Assembly (NCBI GenBank): GCA_965662485.1
Contig: CBFIIL010000008.1
Location: 1-47,534, forward strand
DNA: 47,534 nucleotides
Direction of reading: 5' to 3'
Source: UBA3537 sp965662485
Lineage (GTDB): Bacteria > Bacteroidota > Bacteroidia > Flavobacteriales > Flavobacteriaceae
Shown one piece after another: positions 35,469 to 43,397 of this stretch (positions within the stretch are counted from its first letter, which is position 1; each line of letters opens with the position of its first letter). The position numbers and the translations under genes were made by a program. The notes under the pieces were generated by a model. It did not search any database. It was not told where the DNA came from and saw only the letters and a program-made list of their open reading frames with translations.

Positions 35469-36557
35469 TTATTCAAAGTAACTAAAAGTTTCACCAGATT
35501 TTATATTCAAAAGTGATTCATAAATCATGCGAATAACATTTTCTACATCGTTTCGGTGAACCATTTCTACAGTTGTGTGCATGTAGCGTAATGGTAATGA
35601 AATTAAAGCAGATGCCACACCACCATTGCTATAGGCAAAAGCATCAGTATCAGTTCCTGTAGCTCTTGAAAGTGCTGCACGCTGGAACGGAATTTTATGT
35701 TTTTCTGCTGTATCCACAATTAAATCACGTAATTTTTGTTGTACCGCTGGAGCATAGGCAATAACCGGTCCATCACCCATTTTGCAATGGCCTTGTTTCT
35801 TTTTGTTAATCATTGGTGTTGTAGTATCGTGTGTAACATCAGTAACAATAGCAACATCGGGCTGAATAGTATGCGTAATCATCTGAGCTCCTCGAAGGCC
35901 AATTTCTTCTTGAACAGAGTTTGTGATATATAATCCAAAAGGTAATGCTTTTTTATTTTCATGAAGCAATCGAGCAACTTGTGCAATCATAAAACCACCC
36001 ATTCTATTATCTAATGCACGGCAAACAAAATGATCTTTATTAAGAATATGAAATTCATCTGGGTAAGTAATTACACAACCCACATGAACACCTAATTTTT
36101 CGACATCTTCTTTGGATTGACACCCTATATCAATAAAAATATTATCAGGTTTTGGAGATTGTTCTTTGGCAAGTGTTCGCGTATGAATGGCTGGCCATCC
36201 AAAAACACCTTTAATAATACCATTTTTTGTATGAATATTTACCACTTTACTAGGCGCAATTTGATGATCGCTACCGCCATTACGAATAACATAAATTAAA
36301 CCATCATCAGAAATATAATTGACATACCAAGAAATTTCATCGGCATGCCCTTCAATAACAACTTTAAACTTTGCTTCTGGGTTAATGACACCAACAGCAG
36401 TTCCATAAGTATCTGTTATAAAGGTATCTACATAAGGTTTTAAATAATCCATCCATAACTTTTGACCATTCCACTCATATCCAGTGGGTGATGCATTATT
36501 AAGGTATGATTCTAAAAAATCGAGTGCTTTTTGATCTAAAACTTGTTGTTTTGCCAT
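35469..36557 (-). CDS. M42-family aminopeptidase
   Basis: This is a predicted cytoplasmic dinuclear metal aminopeptidase (glutamyl or endoglucanase-like M42). The 362-residue protein has VIEGHADEISWYV (first metal ligand His and the catalytic Asp), CRALDNRMGGFMIAQV (Asp ligand), VQEEIGLRGAQM (catalytic Glu pair), a TDVTHDTTTP ligand, and MHTTVEMVHRNDVE with the last metal histidine. Length is typical. It is divergent from the DUF4294 gene and is followed by the NUDIX gene on the same message. Confidence 0.92.
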   Translation of the reverse strand: MAKQQVLDQKALDFLESYLNNASPTGYEWNGQKLWMDYLKPYVDTFITDTYGTAVGVINPEAKFKVVIEGHADEISWYVNYISDDGLIYVIRNGGSDHQIAPSKVVNIHTKNGIIKGVFGWPAIHTRTLAKEQSPKPDNIFIDIGCQSKEDVEKLGVHVGCVITYPDEFHILNKDHFVCRALDNRMGGFMIAQVARLLHENKKALPFGLYITNSVQEEIGLRGAQMITHTIQPDVAIVTDVTHDTTTPMINKKKQGHCKMGDGPVIAYAPAVQQKLRDLIVDTAEKHKIPFQRAALSRATGTDTDAFAYSNGGVASALISLPLRYMHTTVEMVHRNDVENVIRMIYESLLNIKSGETFSYFE

Positions 36558-36623
36558 GGTAAAAAATTTGGTCTAAAATAATAAATATCGTTGAGTAAAA
36601 GCACTTCATATGCGCATATTTTT

Positions 36624-36631
36624 TAAATTTG
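36624..36631 (+). promoter_or_regulatory. -7 box of the DUF4294 gene
   Basis: TAAATTTG matches TAnnTTTG, 20 bases before the ATG at 36652. It lies inside the in-frame upstream extension that begins at 36610, which argues for the shorter protein. Confidence 0.45.
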
Positions 36632-36651
36632 AAATCTATTTGAAACTTCAT

Positions 36652-37326
36652 ATGAAATTCGTTACTTTTTTTTGTTTTTTTGGAATGCTTTGGAGCTGGG
36701 GACAAACCGAACCAATAGAATCAGATTCTATTCCTAAAAAATATCTTATTGTAGTTGGTGACACCATAACAAAACAATCTATTGATTTAGAGGAGGTTGT
36801 AATATTACCTCGTCTACGTATAAGTTCAGGGGATGAGAGAAGGCGATATCTTATTTTACAACGAAAAACCCTCAAAGTATACCCTTATGCAAAACTTGCA
36901 TCAGAACGTTTACAAATCTTGAATGAGCGCATAGCTAATGTTAAAAGTAAGAGAAAACGAAAAAAATATACTAGAAGGATTCAAAAATTTGTTGAAGATG
37001 AATTTTCAGAAAAGCTTAAGAAATTTACAATTACCGAAGGACAAATTCTTATCAAACTTATTCATCGTCAAACAGGGAGTACTGCTTTTGATTTAATAAA
37101 AGAATTACGTAGCGGTTGGCGTGCATTTTGGTATAATAATACTGCAAAATTGTTCAACATGTCATTAAAAATTCCATTTGACCCCGAACTCAACGAAGAA
37201 GACTATTTAATTGAAGATATTTTACAACGTCAATTTCAAAAAGGTAATTTAGAATACCAAAAATCACACAAAATGTTCGATTTATACGCTTTAAACAAGC
37301 TTTGGAGGCAAAATAAAGGGCAATAA
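36652..37326 (+). CDS. Secreted DUF4294-family protein
   Basis: The 224-residue protein starts with the signal peptide MKFVTFFCFFGMLWSWGQ. The mature part contains SIDLEEVVILPRL, DERRRYLILQRKTLKVYPYAKLAS, a stretch of basic residues (KSKRKRKKYTRR, approximately 95-107), and LIHRQTGSTAFDLIKELRSGWRAFWYN, a block I associate with DUF4294 proteins of Bacteroidota. Function unknown; periplasmic or outer-membrane-associated. The start is the Met at 36652 because it opens the signal peptide and lies after a -7 box. The M42 gene is divergent. Confidence 0.85.
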   Translation: MKFVTFFCFFGMLWSWGQTEPIESDSIPKKYLIVVGDTITKQSIDLEEVVILPRLRISSGDERRRYLILQRKTLKVYPYAKLASERLQILNERIANVKSKRKRKKYTRRIQKFVEDEFSEKLKKFTITEGQILIKLIHRQTGSTAFDLIKELRSGWRAFWYNNTAKLFNMSLKIPFDPELNEEDYLIEDILQRQFQKGNLEYQKSHKMFDLYALNKLWRQNKGQ

Positions 37327-37360
37327 TCGGGCTATTTTTTGGTCAAATTTTCCCGAATAT

Positions 37361-37400
37361 TACGTCAGATGGCCGTTTATTACGTCAAATGGCCGTTTGT
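37361..37400 (+). repeat. Two tandem 20-bp direct repeats, probable activator sites
   Basis: TACGTCAGATGGCCGTTTAT (37361-37380) is followed directly by a copy with 18 of 20 identical bases (37381-37400) and a degenerate third start TACATGACGC (37401-37410). The 20-base period puts both copies on the same face of the DNA. They lie 35-74 bases upstream of the -7 box at 37435, the usual place for activator binding. Tandem sites with a period near 20-22 bp and a CCGTTT core are typical of LytTR-type regulators, but the identity of the regulator is a guess. Confidence 0.7.
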
Positions 37401-37434
37401 TACATGACGCTTTAATATGTGGTATGAATGTGGT

Positions 37435-37442
37435 TAACTTTG
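37435..37442 (+). promoter_or_regulatory. -7 box of the small transcription unit
   Basis: TAACTTTG matches TAnnTTTG. No TTG-type -33 element exists at the right distance, which fits an activator-dependent promoter. Two copies of ATGTGGT, 11 bases apart (37417 and 37428), sit just upstream. Confidence 0.55.
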
Positions 37443-37463
37443 TAGAGTAGAAAAAGGAAAGTT

Positions 37464-37514
37464 ATGATTAATGTCCTCTCTCACCCTTTTTTGCCTCATA
37501 AATACCTACAATAA
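37464..37514 (+). CDS. Candidate micropeptide, 16 residues
   Basis: The ORF encodes MINVLSHPFLPHKYLQ and ends with TAA at 37512-37514, 5 bases before the terminator stem. It is preceded by AAGGAAAGTT, an unusually good Shine-Dalgarno sequence for this genome, with suitable spacing to the ATG. The peptide is hydrophobic with two HP/PH pairs and no signal-peptide pattern. It is too short for a statistical coding test. It could be a leader peptide, but the terminator follows too closely and no biosynthetic gene lies downstream on this strand. Confidence 0.4.
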   Translation: MINVLSHPFLPHKYLQ

Positions 37515-37519
37515 GCTTC

Positions 37520-37559
37520 GCGGTCTTGATTCCCCAAATCAAGGCCGCAAGTTTTTTTT
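37520..37559 (+). terminator. Strong intrinsic terminator
   Basis: GCGGTCTTGATT (37520-37531) pairs with AATCAAGGCCGC (37537-37548) in a 12-bp stem with one G-U pair and a five-base loop, followed by AAG and eight T residues (37552-37559). The T tract is on the plus strand, so it ends plus-strand transcription; it does not serve the ZIP gene, whose stop codon touches it. Confidence 0.85.
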
Positions 37560-38235
37560 ACAATAAAAAAGCAATAAAGACAGCAAAAACTATAGCTGCT
37601 ATTTTGCTAACATTAAATTGATGCCCTTCATCAGCTTCAAATAAAATAATAGTGGCGATATGGAAAAACATTCCAACGACCAAAGCGTTGATACTGTAAA
37701 ACAATTTATTTGATAACACAACTATTTCTGAAATCAATGTACCAAAAGGTGTAAGAAGTGCAAAAGCTACAAGAAATAAAAATACTTTTATCTTAGAAAC
37801 ACTAGATGATAACAGATATGATGCAATAAGGATTGCTACTGGTATTTTATGGATAAACACCCCATAAACAATTGTTTCGTGGGCAGAAATAGGAAATCCT
37901 TCTAAAAAAGAGTGAATTCCTAAGCTTAAAAACAAAAGCCAAGGAAACCGGTCTTCTGATTTTCCATGATGATGTAAATGTCCATGCTCTGCACCTTTTG
38001 AAAAAAATTCTAATATTATCTGTAAAACAATACCTGATAGAATAAAAACTCCAGTATATTTTGCATTTAAATTTTCATAGACGTCTGGTAAGAGCTCAAA
38101 AACTGTTGTGGATAATAAAAATGCTCCACTAAATGTCAATAGTAATTTTAAGTTAAATGTTTTTGATTCCAAAAACCAAACGGCAAAAATCAAACCTATA
38201 ACAACTGATAAAATAGGAAGTAAAAAATCAAACAT
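37558..38235 (-). CDS. ZIP-family metal transporter
   Basis: This is a predicted divalent metal (probably zinc) importer of the cytoplasmic membrane. The 225-residue protein has about seven to eight hydrophobic segments, a histidine-rich loop (HGHLHHHG near residues 84-91), and the two ZIP metal-binding helices with HSFLEGFPISAHE and VFIHKIPVA. The length is at the short end for the family. It overlaps the upstream methyltransferase gene by 8 bases on the same strand, so they are co-translated. No zinc-regulator site was recognised. Confidence 0.88.
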   Translation of the reverse strand: MFDFLLPILSVVIGLIFAVWFLESKTFNLKLLLTFSGAFLLSTTVFELLPDVYENLNAKYTGVFILSGIVLQIILEFFSKGAEHGHLHHHGKSEDRFPWLLFLSLGIHSFLEGFPISAHETIVYGVFIHKIPVAILIASYLLSSSVSKIKVFLFLVAFALLTPFGTLISEIVVLSNKLFYSINALVVGMFFHIATIILFEADEGHQFNVSKIAAIVFAVFIAFLL

Positions 38236-38965
38236 TATTTTTGAAAATTAAAATTAGACGTTCAGAGGTTTGTGCATTGTAAGGATCCAAATCATAACTT
38301 CCAAAACACTTTACAAATCTAAGGTTTGCATCCGAGATCATACTAAAAAAACCTTGTTGATTAAATGCTCGAACGCGTTCTTCATATTTTGTGGTTTGAT
38401 CACCATCCGTTACAGTTATTATCTTTGTAATTATTCCGTCTTTAAAATTTCGTTTTATATCAAATTGAATGCCATCAATTTCAACATTATTTTGAGGCAC
38501 CAAATGATTTATAATGTAATTACTGTTCATAAAATCAATAACTCCAATACCATCTTTATTAAGACTATTTTTTATTGTTTTTAAAACATTAAAATTATCA
38601 TCAATGGATTCAAAGTAACCAAAACTTGTAAACATATTTAAAATAACATCATAGTTGCTTTCAATAGGGTAACGCATATCATGAATCATAAATTTTAAAC
38701 GATCATTTGAACTTTGAGAAGCTTTTTTGATACTTTGCTCAGAAAGGTCAACACCAGTGACGTCATATCCTAGAGAATTTAAAAAAATCGAATGACGCCC
38801 CTTGCCACAAGCCAAATCTAATATGGTATGATTTTTATTGATGTTTAGGAATGTTATAAGATTTTTTAAAAACCTTTCAGCTTCTTCGTAGTTGCGCTGT
38901 TTGTAAAGAATATGGTAATACTTTGTATTAAACCAGGACTGAAACCAATTTTGATGTTTTGTCAT
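38228..38965 (-). CDS. Class I SAM-dependent methyltransferase
   Basis: The 245-residue protein has the SAM-binding motif I ILDLACGKGRHSIFLNSLGY at about residues 47-66, the acidic residue of motif II in VTGVDLSEQS, and motif IV around YDVILNMFTSFGYF. The C-terminal domain (KIITVTDGDQTTKYEERVRAF) is of the kind seen in small-molecule methyltransferases. The substrate is unknown. It is the first gene of a pair with the ZIP transporter and is divergent from rlmL-like. Confidence 0.85.
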   Translation of the reverse strand: MTKHQNWFQSWFNTKYYHILYKQRNYEEAERFLKNLITFLNINKNHTILDLACGKGRHSIFLNSLGYDVTGVDLSEQSIKKASQSSNDRLKFMIHDMRYPIESNYDVILNMFTSFGYFESIDDNFNVLKTIKNSLNKDGIGVIDFMNSNYIINHLVPQNNVEIDGIQFDIKRNFKDGIITKIITVTDGDQTTKYEERVRAFNQQGFFSMISDANLRFVKCFGSYDLDPYNAQTSERLILIFKNNV

Positions 38966-38996
38966 TTATTTCATGCTAACACCAACAAAAATACTG

Positions 38997-39004
38997 TATT
39001 TTTG
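38997..39004 (+). promoter_or_regulatory. -7 box of the THUMP methyltransferase gene
   Basis: TATTTTTG matches TAnnTTTG, 21 bases before the ATG at 39026. It lies within the in-frame extension starting at 38912 and so supports the later start. Confidence 0.5.
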
Positions 39005-39025
39005 GTATTTATTACAAAAAACATC

Positions 39026-40192
39026 ATGAATACTGATTTTGAAATGGTTGCTAAAACACTTTATGGTTTTGAGGAACTTTTGGAAAACGAATTGAAGCAG
39101 CTTGGTGCAAAACACATTAAAAAAGGAGTGCGTCACGTTCGATTTGTGGGCGACAAAGGATTTATGTACAAATGTAATTTGGGATTACGTACTGCCATAA
39201 AAATTCTAAAACCTATTGCAAAATTCAAGGTAAAAAATGAATCAGATCTTTACCAAAAAATAAAAAATATATGTTGGGAAAATTATCTGAAAAACGATGG
39301 TAGTATAGCTGTTGGTGCTACACTGAGTGGTGATCGATTTACACATTCTCAATTTATTGCTTTAAAGACAAAAGACGCTATTGTAGATCGTTTTAGAGAT
39401 CAAACAGGGCAACGCCCAAATGTAGATTTGCGCTTTCCAGATTTAAAAATTAACATTCATATCGACGGTGATTTTTGTAATGTTTCGTTGGATAGCTCTG
39501 GGGAATCACTTCATAAAAGAGGGTATAAAATAGCGACAAATATTGCACCTATAAACGAGGTTTTGGCTGCAGGACTCATTATGCTTTCTGGATGGGATGG
39601 ACAAAGTGATTTTATGGATCCAATGTGTGGTTCAGGGACGCTTTTGATTGAAGCAGCAATGATTGCTTGTAACATACCACCTAATCTTATGCGTAATGAA
39701 TTTGCATTTGAACGATGGCAAGATTGGGATGTGGATTTATTTGAAAAAATAGAAGAATCATTATTATCTAAAACTCGTGATTTCCATCATAAAATTTTAG
39801 GGTTTGATAAATCTCCAAGTGCAGTAAGAAAAGCTATTGAAAATGTGAACAATGCACATCTTGATGAGTTCATTACCATAAAACATGAAGATTTTTTTAA
39901 AACACAAAAAGGAGGAGAGTCTCCCCTTCATATTGTTTTTAATCCACCCTATGGAGAACGATTAAATCTCGAAATGGAATCATTCTATAGCTACATTGGA
40001 AGTACTTTGAAGCACAAATACTCTGGAACTAACGCATGGCTAATTACCTCAAACTTGGAGGCATTAAAATATGTTGGATTACGACCATCAAGAAAAATCA
40101 AAGTTTTTAATGCCAAACTTGAATCCCGATTAGTACTTTATAAGATGTATAGTGGAACAAAAAAAGTTCACAAACAAAAACTAAACAACTAA
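39026..40192 (+). CDS. THUMP-domain rRNA guanine-N2 methyltransferase (RlmL N-terminal type)
   Basis: The 388-residue protein has an N-terminal THUMP RNA-binding domain (about 1-160, with RTAIKILKPIAKF), then a Rossmann methyltransferase domain with DPMCGSGTLLIEAAMIA at 198-214 and the catalytic FNPPYGERL, a signature of N2-guanine methylation. It matches the first half of E. coli RlmL (G2445 of 23S rRNA) without the RlmK half. The earlier in-frame start would overlap the divergent gene and its own promoter. It converges with a membrane protein gene, 4 bases apart. Confidence 0.9.
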   Translation: MNTDFEMVAKTLYGFEELLENELKQLGAKHIKKGVRHVRFVGDKGFMYKCNLGLRTAIKILKPIAKFKVKNESDLYQKIKNICWENYLKNDGSIAVGATLSGDRFTHSQFIALKTKDAIVDRFRDQTGQRPNVDLRFPDLKINIHIDGDFCNVSLDSSGESLHKRGYKIATNIAPINEVLAAGLIMLSGWDGQSDFMDPMCGSGTLLIEAAMIACNIPPNLMRNEFAFERWQDWDVDLFEKIEESLLSKTRDFHHKILGFDKSPSAVRKAIENVNNAHLDEFITIKHEDFFKTQKGGESPLHIVFNPPYGERLNLEMESFYSYIGSTLKHKYSGTNAWLITSNLEALKYVGLRPSRKIKVFNAKLESRLVLYKMYSGTKKVHKQKLNN

Positions 40193-40196
40193 AGCT

Positions 40197-40625
40197 TTAT
40201 TTAAGTATACCTTGTTGTGATTTTTGTTTTGAAAAATAAATTAGAAATAATGCAACCGCAAAAGTAACAATTGGAAGAATCATTTGTGATCCTGTCATTT
40301 CAACGTAATTCTGAATGAAAAAATTATAAACGTGTTGTGCTACTAATGCCAAGAATGAGATAACAAATAGAAAATACGCCCATTTCTTTCTGATTATAAG
40401 TCCAATTGATCCAAGAAAACCTCCAAATACTGCAACAGCAAAAGCAGCTGTTACCCAAGCAGGTACATTTGAAAAGTAAAGTTGATTTTCTTCTGGTAAT
40501 ATTTTGATTGCTTCATCAGTCATGTAAGCCTGACTCAAATATGCCACAACTCCAATGCAATTCCATAGAAGAGCAATAATGGAAATTAGCCAATAGAGTG
40601 ATGTAGGCTTAATAACTTTGTTCAT
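40197..40625 (-). CDS. Four-helix membrane protein of unknown function
   Basis: This 142-residue protein has four hydrophobic segments (about residues 10-30, 54-76, 82-102 and 113-131) and a short loop DEAIKILPEENQLYFSNVPAW between the first two. Such small proteins are common in Flavobacteriaceae and are sometimes called sugar transporter without evidence. I can support no function. It stands alone on the minus strand, divergent from the helicase gene. Confidence 0.8.
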   Translation of the reverse strand: MNKVIKPTSLYWLISIIALLWNCIGVVAYLSQAYMTDEAIKILPEENQLYFSNVPAWVTAAFAVAVFGGFLGSIGLIIRKKWAYFLFVISFLALVAQHVYNFFIQNYVEMTGSQMILPIVTFAVALFLIYFSKQKSQQGILK

Positions 40626-40718
40626 AATAATTTGTTTTGAGATTTATAATAAATTTAATGAATTTTTAATTAATACAAAAAATCACATTTAAATAATTTG
40701 ATAACTCAAAAAAGGGGT

Positions 40719-40726
40719 TATTTTTG
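40719..40726 (+). promoter_or_regulatory. -7 box of the helicase operon
   Basis: TATTTTTG matches TAnnTTTG, 23 bases before the ATG at 40750. The in-frame TTG at 40732 would sit at the expected transcription start, so ATG 40750 is preferred. Confidence 0.5.
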
Positions 40727-40749
40727 CAAAGTTGAACTTAGACCAAACA

Positions 40750-42285
40750 ATGCTTACATCATACGAAAAGGAAGAAAGAAAAGCTGGCAAAGAGCTTTAC
40801 CATTATCAAAAAGGAGCAATACAAAAGATTTTCGAATGCTTTGAATCCGCCGATGACGATTACCATCTGCTTTATCAATTACCTACTGGAGGTGGTAAAA
40901 CAGTCATTTTTTCAGAAATAGTTAGTCAATATCTAAAAACACGAAAGAAAAAAGTGTTAGTAATGACACATAGAATTGAACTTTGCAGACAAACCTCTAC
41001 GGTTTTAAGTGAATTTGGAGTTGCGAATAAAGTTGTAGATAGTAAGGCTAACTTGGATGATCAAGGCAATTACGATTGCTTTGTTGCTATGGTTGAAACC
41101 CTAAATAACAGATTAAAAGACGGCAAATTAGATATTTCAGATATTGGATTAGTTATTATTGATGAAGCCCATTACAATTCATTTACAAAACTTTTCAAGT
41201 TTTTTGAAAAATCTTTCATTTTGGGAGTTACGGCAACTCCACTGAGTTCAAATATTGAGCTTCCAATGACCGACAACTACAACGAACTTATTGTAGGTGA
41301 AAGTATTGAGTCGCTTATCGAAAATCGGTTTTTAGCTAAAGCCAACATGTATTCTTTTAATGTTGGTCTAACATCTTTGGTGGTTGGTGCAAATGGCGAT
41401 TATACCGTAAAATCTTCAGAGGAATTGTATACAAACAATGAAATGCTTTCAAAACTCATGGAAGCCTATCTTGAATGCTGCAAGGGTCAAAAAACGTTGA
41501 TTTTCAATAATGGTATAAATACATCATTGTATGTATATGATATTTTTAATAGAGCGGGGTTACCCATTGCACATTTGGACAATACAACTTCAAAAAAAGA
41601 ACGTGCTAATATCTTAAAATGGTTTAAAGAAACGCCAGGTGCTATACTAACTTCCGTAAGCATTTTGACTACTGGATTTGACGAACCTAGCGTGGAATCT
41701 ATAATTTTAAATCGTGCCACAAAGTCTTTAACACTTTACTATCAAATGATAGGGCGTGGGTCACGAATTTTTAAAGGAAAAGACAGTTTTAATGTCGTTG
41801 ATTTAGGGAATAATTTCCACCGATTTGGTCCATGGGGTAGTACAAACCTTGATTGGCAACGAATTTTTAAGTATCCAAGCCATTATCTCGACGGAATTTT
41901 GAGCGACGAAGACCTCGAAAATAATTTTAAATATGAAATGCCCGAAGCAATTAGGGTGTCTTTTTCAAATTCAGAGGAAGTTTATTTTGATATCAATAAG
42001 ACTTATATAGAATCCATAAGACGAGGGGAATCTTCAAAAGTTGTTCTAAAAAGGTCCATTGAACAACATGCAAAAATTTGTATTGAAAATAGCGAAGATA
42101 TCTTTGATGCTATTGCATTAATGAAACTTTTGGATGATGATATTGAATTTAGAATTAATCGTTACTCGAAATGCATCAGCAAAAGCACACATAATTTTTT
42201 AGCTTGGTTGAAAGACGATTATAAGAAAAAATTACGCTCTTTTTTAAGACAAAATTTTGACCATATTAAATCTAATCTAAATTGA
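40750..42285 (+). CDS. SF2 DEAD/DEAH-box helicase
   Basis: This is a 511-residue superfamily 2 helicase. Visible motifs are Walker A LPTGGGKTVIF (44-54), Ia MTHRIELC, DEAH at 138-141 with IIDEAHYNSF, motif III GVTATP (159-164), and motif VI YYQMIGRGSR. The core resembles the RecQ/SSL2/RAD25-like group (COG1061). After about residue 370 comes a 140-residue C-terminal region without recognised motifs, ending in basic residues. A role in DNA repair or RNA metabolism is possible; nothing ties it to a known defence system. The CIA30 gene starts 3 bases after its stop. Confidence 0.9.
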   Translation: MLTSYEKEERKAGKELYHYQKGAIQKIFECFESADDDYHLLYQLPTGGGKTVIFSEIVSQYLKTRKKKVLVMTHRIELCRQTSTVLSEFGVANKVVDSKANLDDQGNYDCFVAMVETLNNRLKDGKLDISDIGLVIIDEAHYNSFTKLFKFFEKSFILGVTATPLSSNIELPMTDNYNELIVGESIESLIENRFLAKANMYSFNVGLTSLVVGANGDYTVKSSEELYTNNEMLSKLMEAYLECCKGQKTLIFNNGINTSLYVYDIFNRAGLPIAHLDNTTSKKERANILKWFKETPGAILTSVSILTTGFDEPSVESIILNRATKSLTLYYQMIGRGSRIFKGKDSFNVVDLGNNFHRFGPWGSTNLDWQRIFKYPSHYLDGILSDEDLENNFKYEMPEAIRVSFSNSEEVYFDINKTYIESIRRGESSKVVLKRSIEQHAKICIENSEDIFDAIALMKLLDDDIEFRINRYSKCISKSTHNFLAWLKDDYKKKLRSFLRQNFDHIKSNLN

Positions 42286-42288
42286 TAA

Positions 42289-42825
42289 ATGATAACATAC
42301 TTTTTGATTTTTATGACCGTTTTTAACTTCAATCAAGATAGAAAAGTAATATTTGAATTCGATAAATCGTGTAACATAAATGCATGGCAAGTCGTTGATG
42401 ATGTTGTAATGGGAGGGAAGTCCAACAGTGAAATTTTATTAAATGAAAACGAGAATGGATTTTTTAAAGGAAATGTTTCAATTGAAAATAATGGAGGATT
42501 TTCATCCATACGCCTAAATGTAAATAAGATTGAAACTACTTCACATAAAACTATTTCATTGAAATTAAAAGGCGATGGATCAGAATTTCAATTTCGTGTA
42601 AAAAGGTCAAAATATGAACGTCATTCCTATATCTTTAATTTTAAAACCACAGGAAAATGGGAAACCATAGAAATTCCATTAGAAGAAATGATACCGAGTT
42701 TTAGAGGATTTAAATTGGATATTTCAAATTTTAATCAAGATGAAATACAACAAATAGGATTTTTAAAAGCTTCAAAAAAAAATACACCTTTTCAATTAGA
42801 AATTAGATATATTCATTTGAATTAG
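42289..42825 (+). CDS. CIA30-family protein
   Basis: The 178-residue protein has the CIA30 (complex I intermediate-associated protein 30) pattern: FDKSCNINAWQVVDDVVMGGKS near residue 15-35, NGGFSSIRLN, and the carbohydrate-binding-like beta sandwich ending with DEIQQIGFLKASKKNTPFQLEI. The first 15 residues (MITYFLIFMTVFNF) are hydrophobic and may be a signal peptide. Bacterial members have no settled function; mitochondrial members assist assembly of complex I. It is translated directly after the helicase gene. Confidence 0.82.
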   Translation: MITYFLIFMTVFNFNQDRKVIFEFDKSCNINAWQVVDDVVMGGKSNSEILLNENENGFFKGNVSIENNGGFSSIRLNVNKIETTSHKTISLKLKGDGSEFQFRVKRSKYERHSYIFNFKTTGKWETIEIPLEEMIPSFRGFKLDISNFNQDEIQQIGFLKASKKNTPFQLEIRYIHLN

Positions 42826-42876
42826 TTTCAGAAATTTGCATATTAGCATAGTATTTAGCCCTTTAAATCTTATGTA

Positions 42877-43254
42877 ATGATCTTAAAAATCCAAACAAAA
42901 ACCTATTTTTATTACTTTATTTCTCTTTTATTAATTAACCTCTTTGGATGTAACTTCAATAATAAACCAGCAACCTCAACATCAAAACTTTTAATTGGTT
43001 CATGGTTAGATAGTAGTGATGCAAAATTACATTTCACACTTTTTGAAAATGGTAGTGCTAAATCTGATAATATGGAAACATTAGTCTACAAAAGTTGGTC
43101 TGTACGTAACGATAGTCTATTTCTTAAAGTAAAAAGTATTGGAAACAGAACACATTTTGAAACTATCGAAGCTTATAAAATTGACACATTGGATGCCAAT
43201 ATGCTAGTACTTCAAAACAAAAATTTCAAAATGTCCTACACTCGAAAAAATTGA
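42877..43254 (+). CDS. Predicted lipoprotein, 125 residues
   Basis: This is a small lipoprotein with the signal MILKIQTKTYFYYFISLLLI and lipobox LFGC (cysteine near residue 25). The mature domain reads like the lipocalin-type fold of many Bacteroidota small lipoproteins: LLIGSWLDSSDAKLHFTLFENGSAKS, that is, GxW followed by beta strands. No function can be assigned. It lies 51 bases after the CIA30 gene on the same strand and could be part of that unit. Confidence 0.75.
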   Translation: MILKIQTKTYFYYFISLLLINLFGCNFNNKPATSTSKLLIGSWLDSSDAKLHFTLFENGSAKSDNMETLVYKSWSVRNDSLFLKVKSIGNRTHFETIEAYKIDTLDANMLVLQNKNFKMSYTRKN

Positions 43255-43397
43255 AAATAATTACAATTAATTTTAAGTATTGAACATCATATTTATTTTT
43301 TTATAAATCATTGATTTTTAAATTTTTATGTTAAATTGAATTCAATTGAGTTTAAATCATATTTACTAAATAAAAGCCTACTGACTAATAGGTTATA

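Larger units (their letters stand above)
37448..37559 (+). ncRNA. Candidate small RNA or micropeptide transcript, about 110 nt
   Basis: The stretch is bounded by a -7 box (37435-37442) and an intrinsic terminator (37520-37559), so a transcript of about 110 bases is predicted. The 5' end is estimated from the usual -7 to start distance. It contains a 16-codon ORF with an upstream AAGGAAA. It lies between the convergent DUF4294 and ZIP genes and belongs to neither. No Rfam family is recognised by eye. It may act as RNA, as messenger for the micropeptide, or both. Confidence 0.55.

Noticed and set aside
37327..37356. Short inverted repeat TCGGG/CCCGA after the DUF4294 gene, possible terminator
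   Set aside because: The stem is only 5 bases with a 20-base loop and is not followed by a T run.
38912..39025. N-terminal extension of the THUMP methyltransferase
   Set aside because: It overlaps the divergent methyltransferase start, contains the gene's own -7 box, and precedes the family-typical N-terminus.
40750..42285. Helicase as part of a known anti-phage defence system
   Set aside because: No nuclease, methylase, reverse transcriptase or other defence partner lies nearby, and similar helicases appear to be common in the family.
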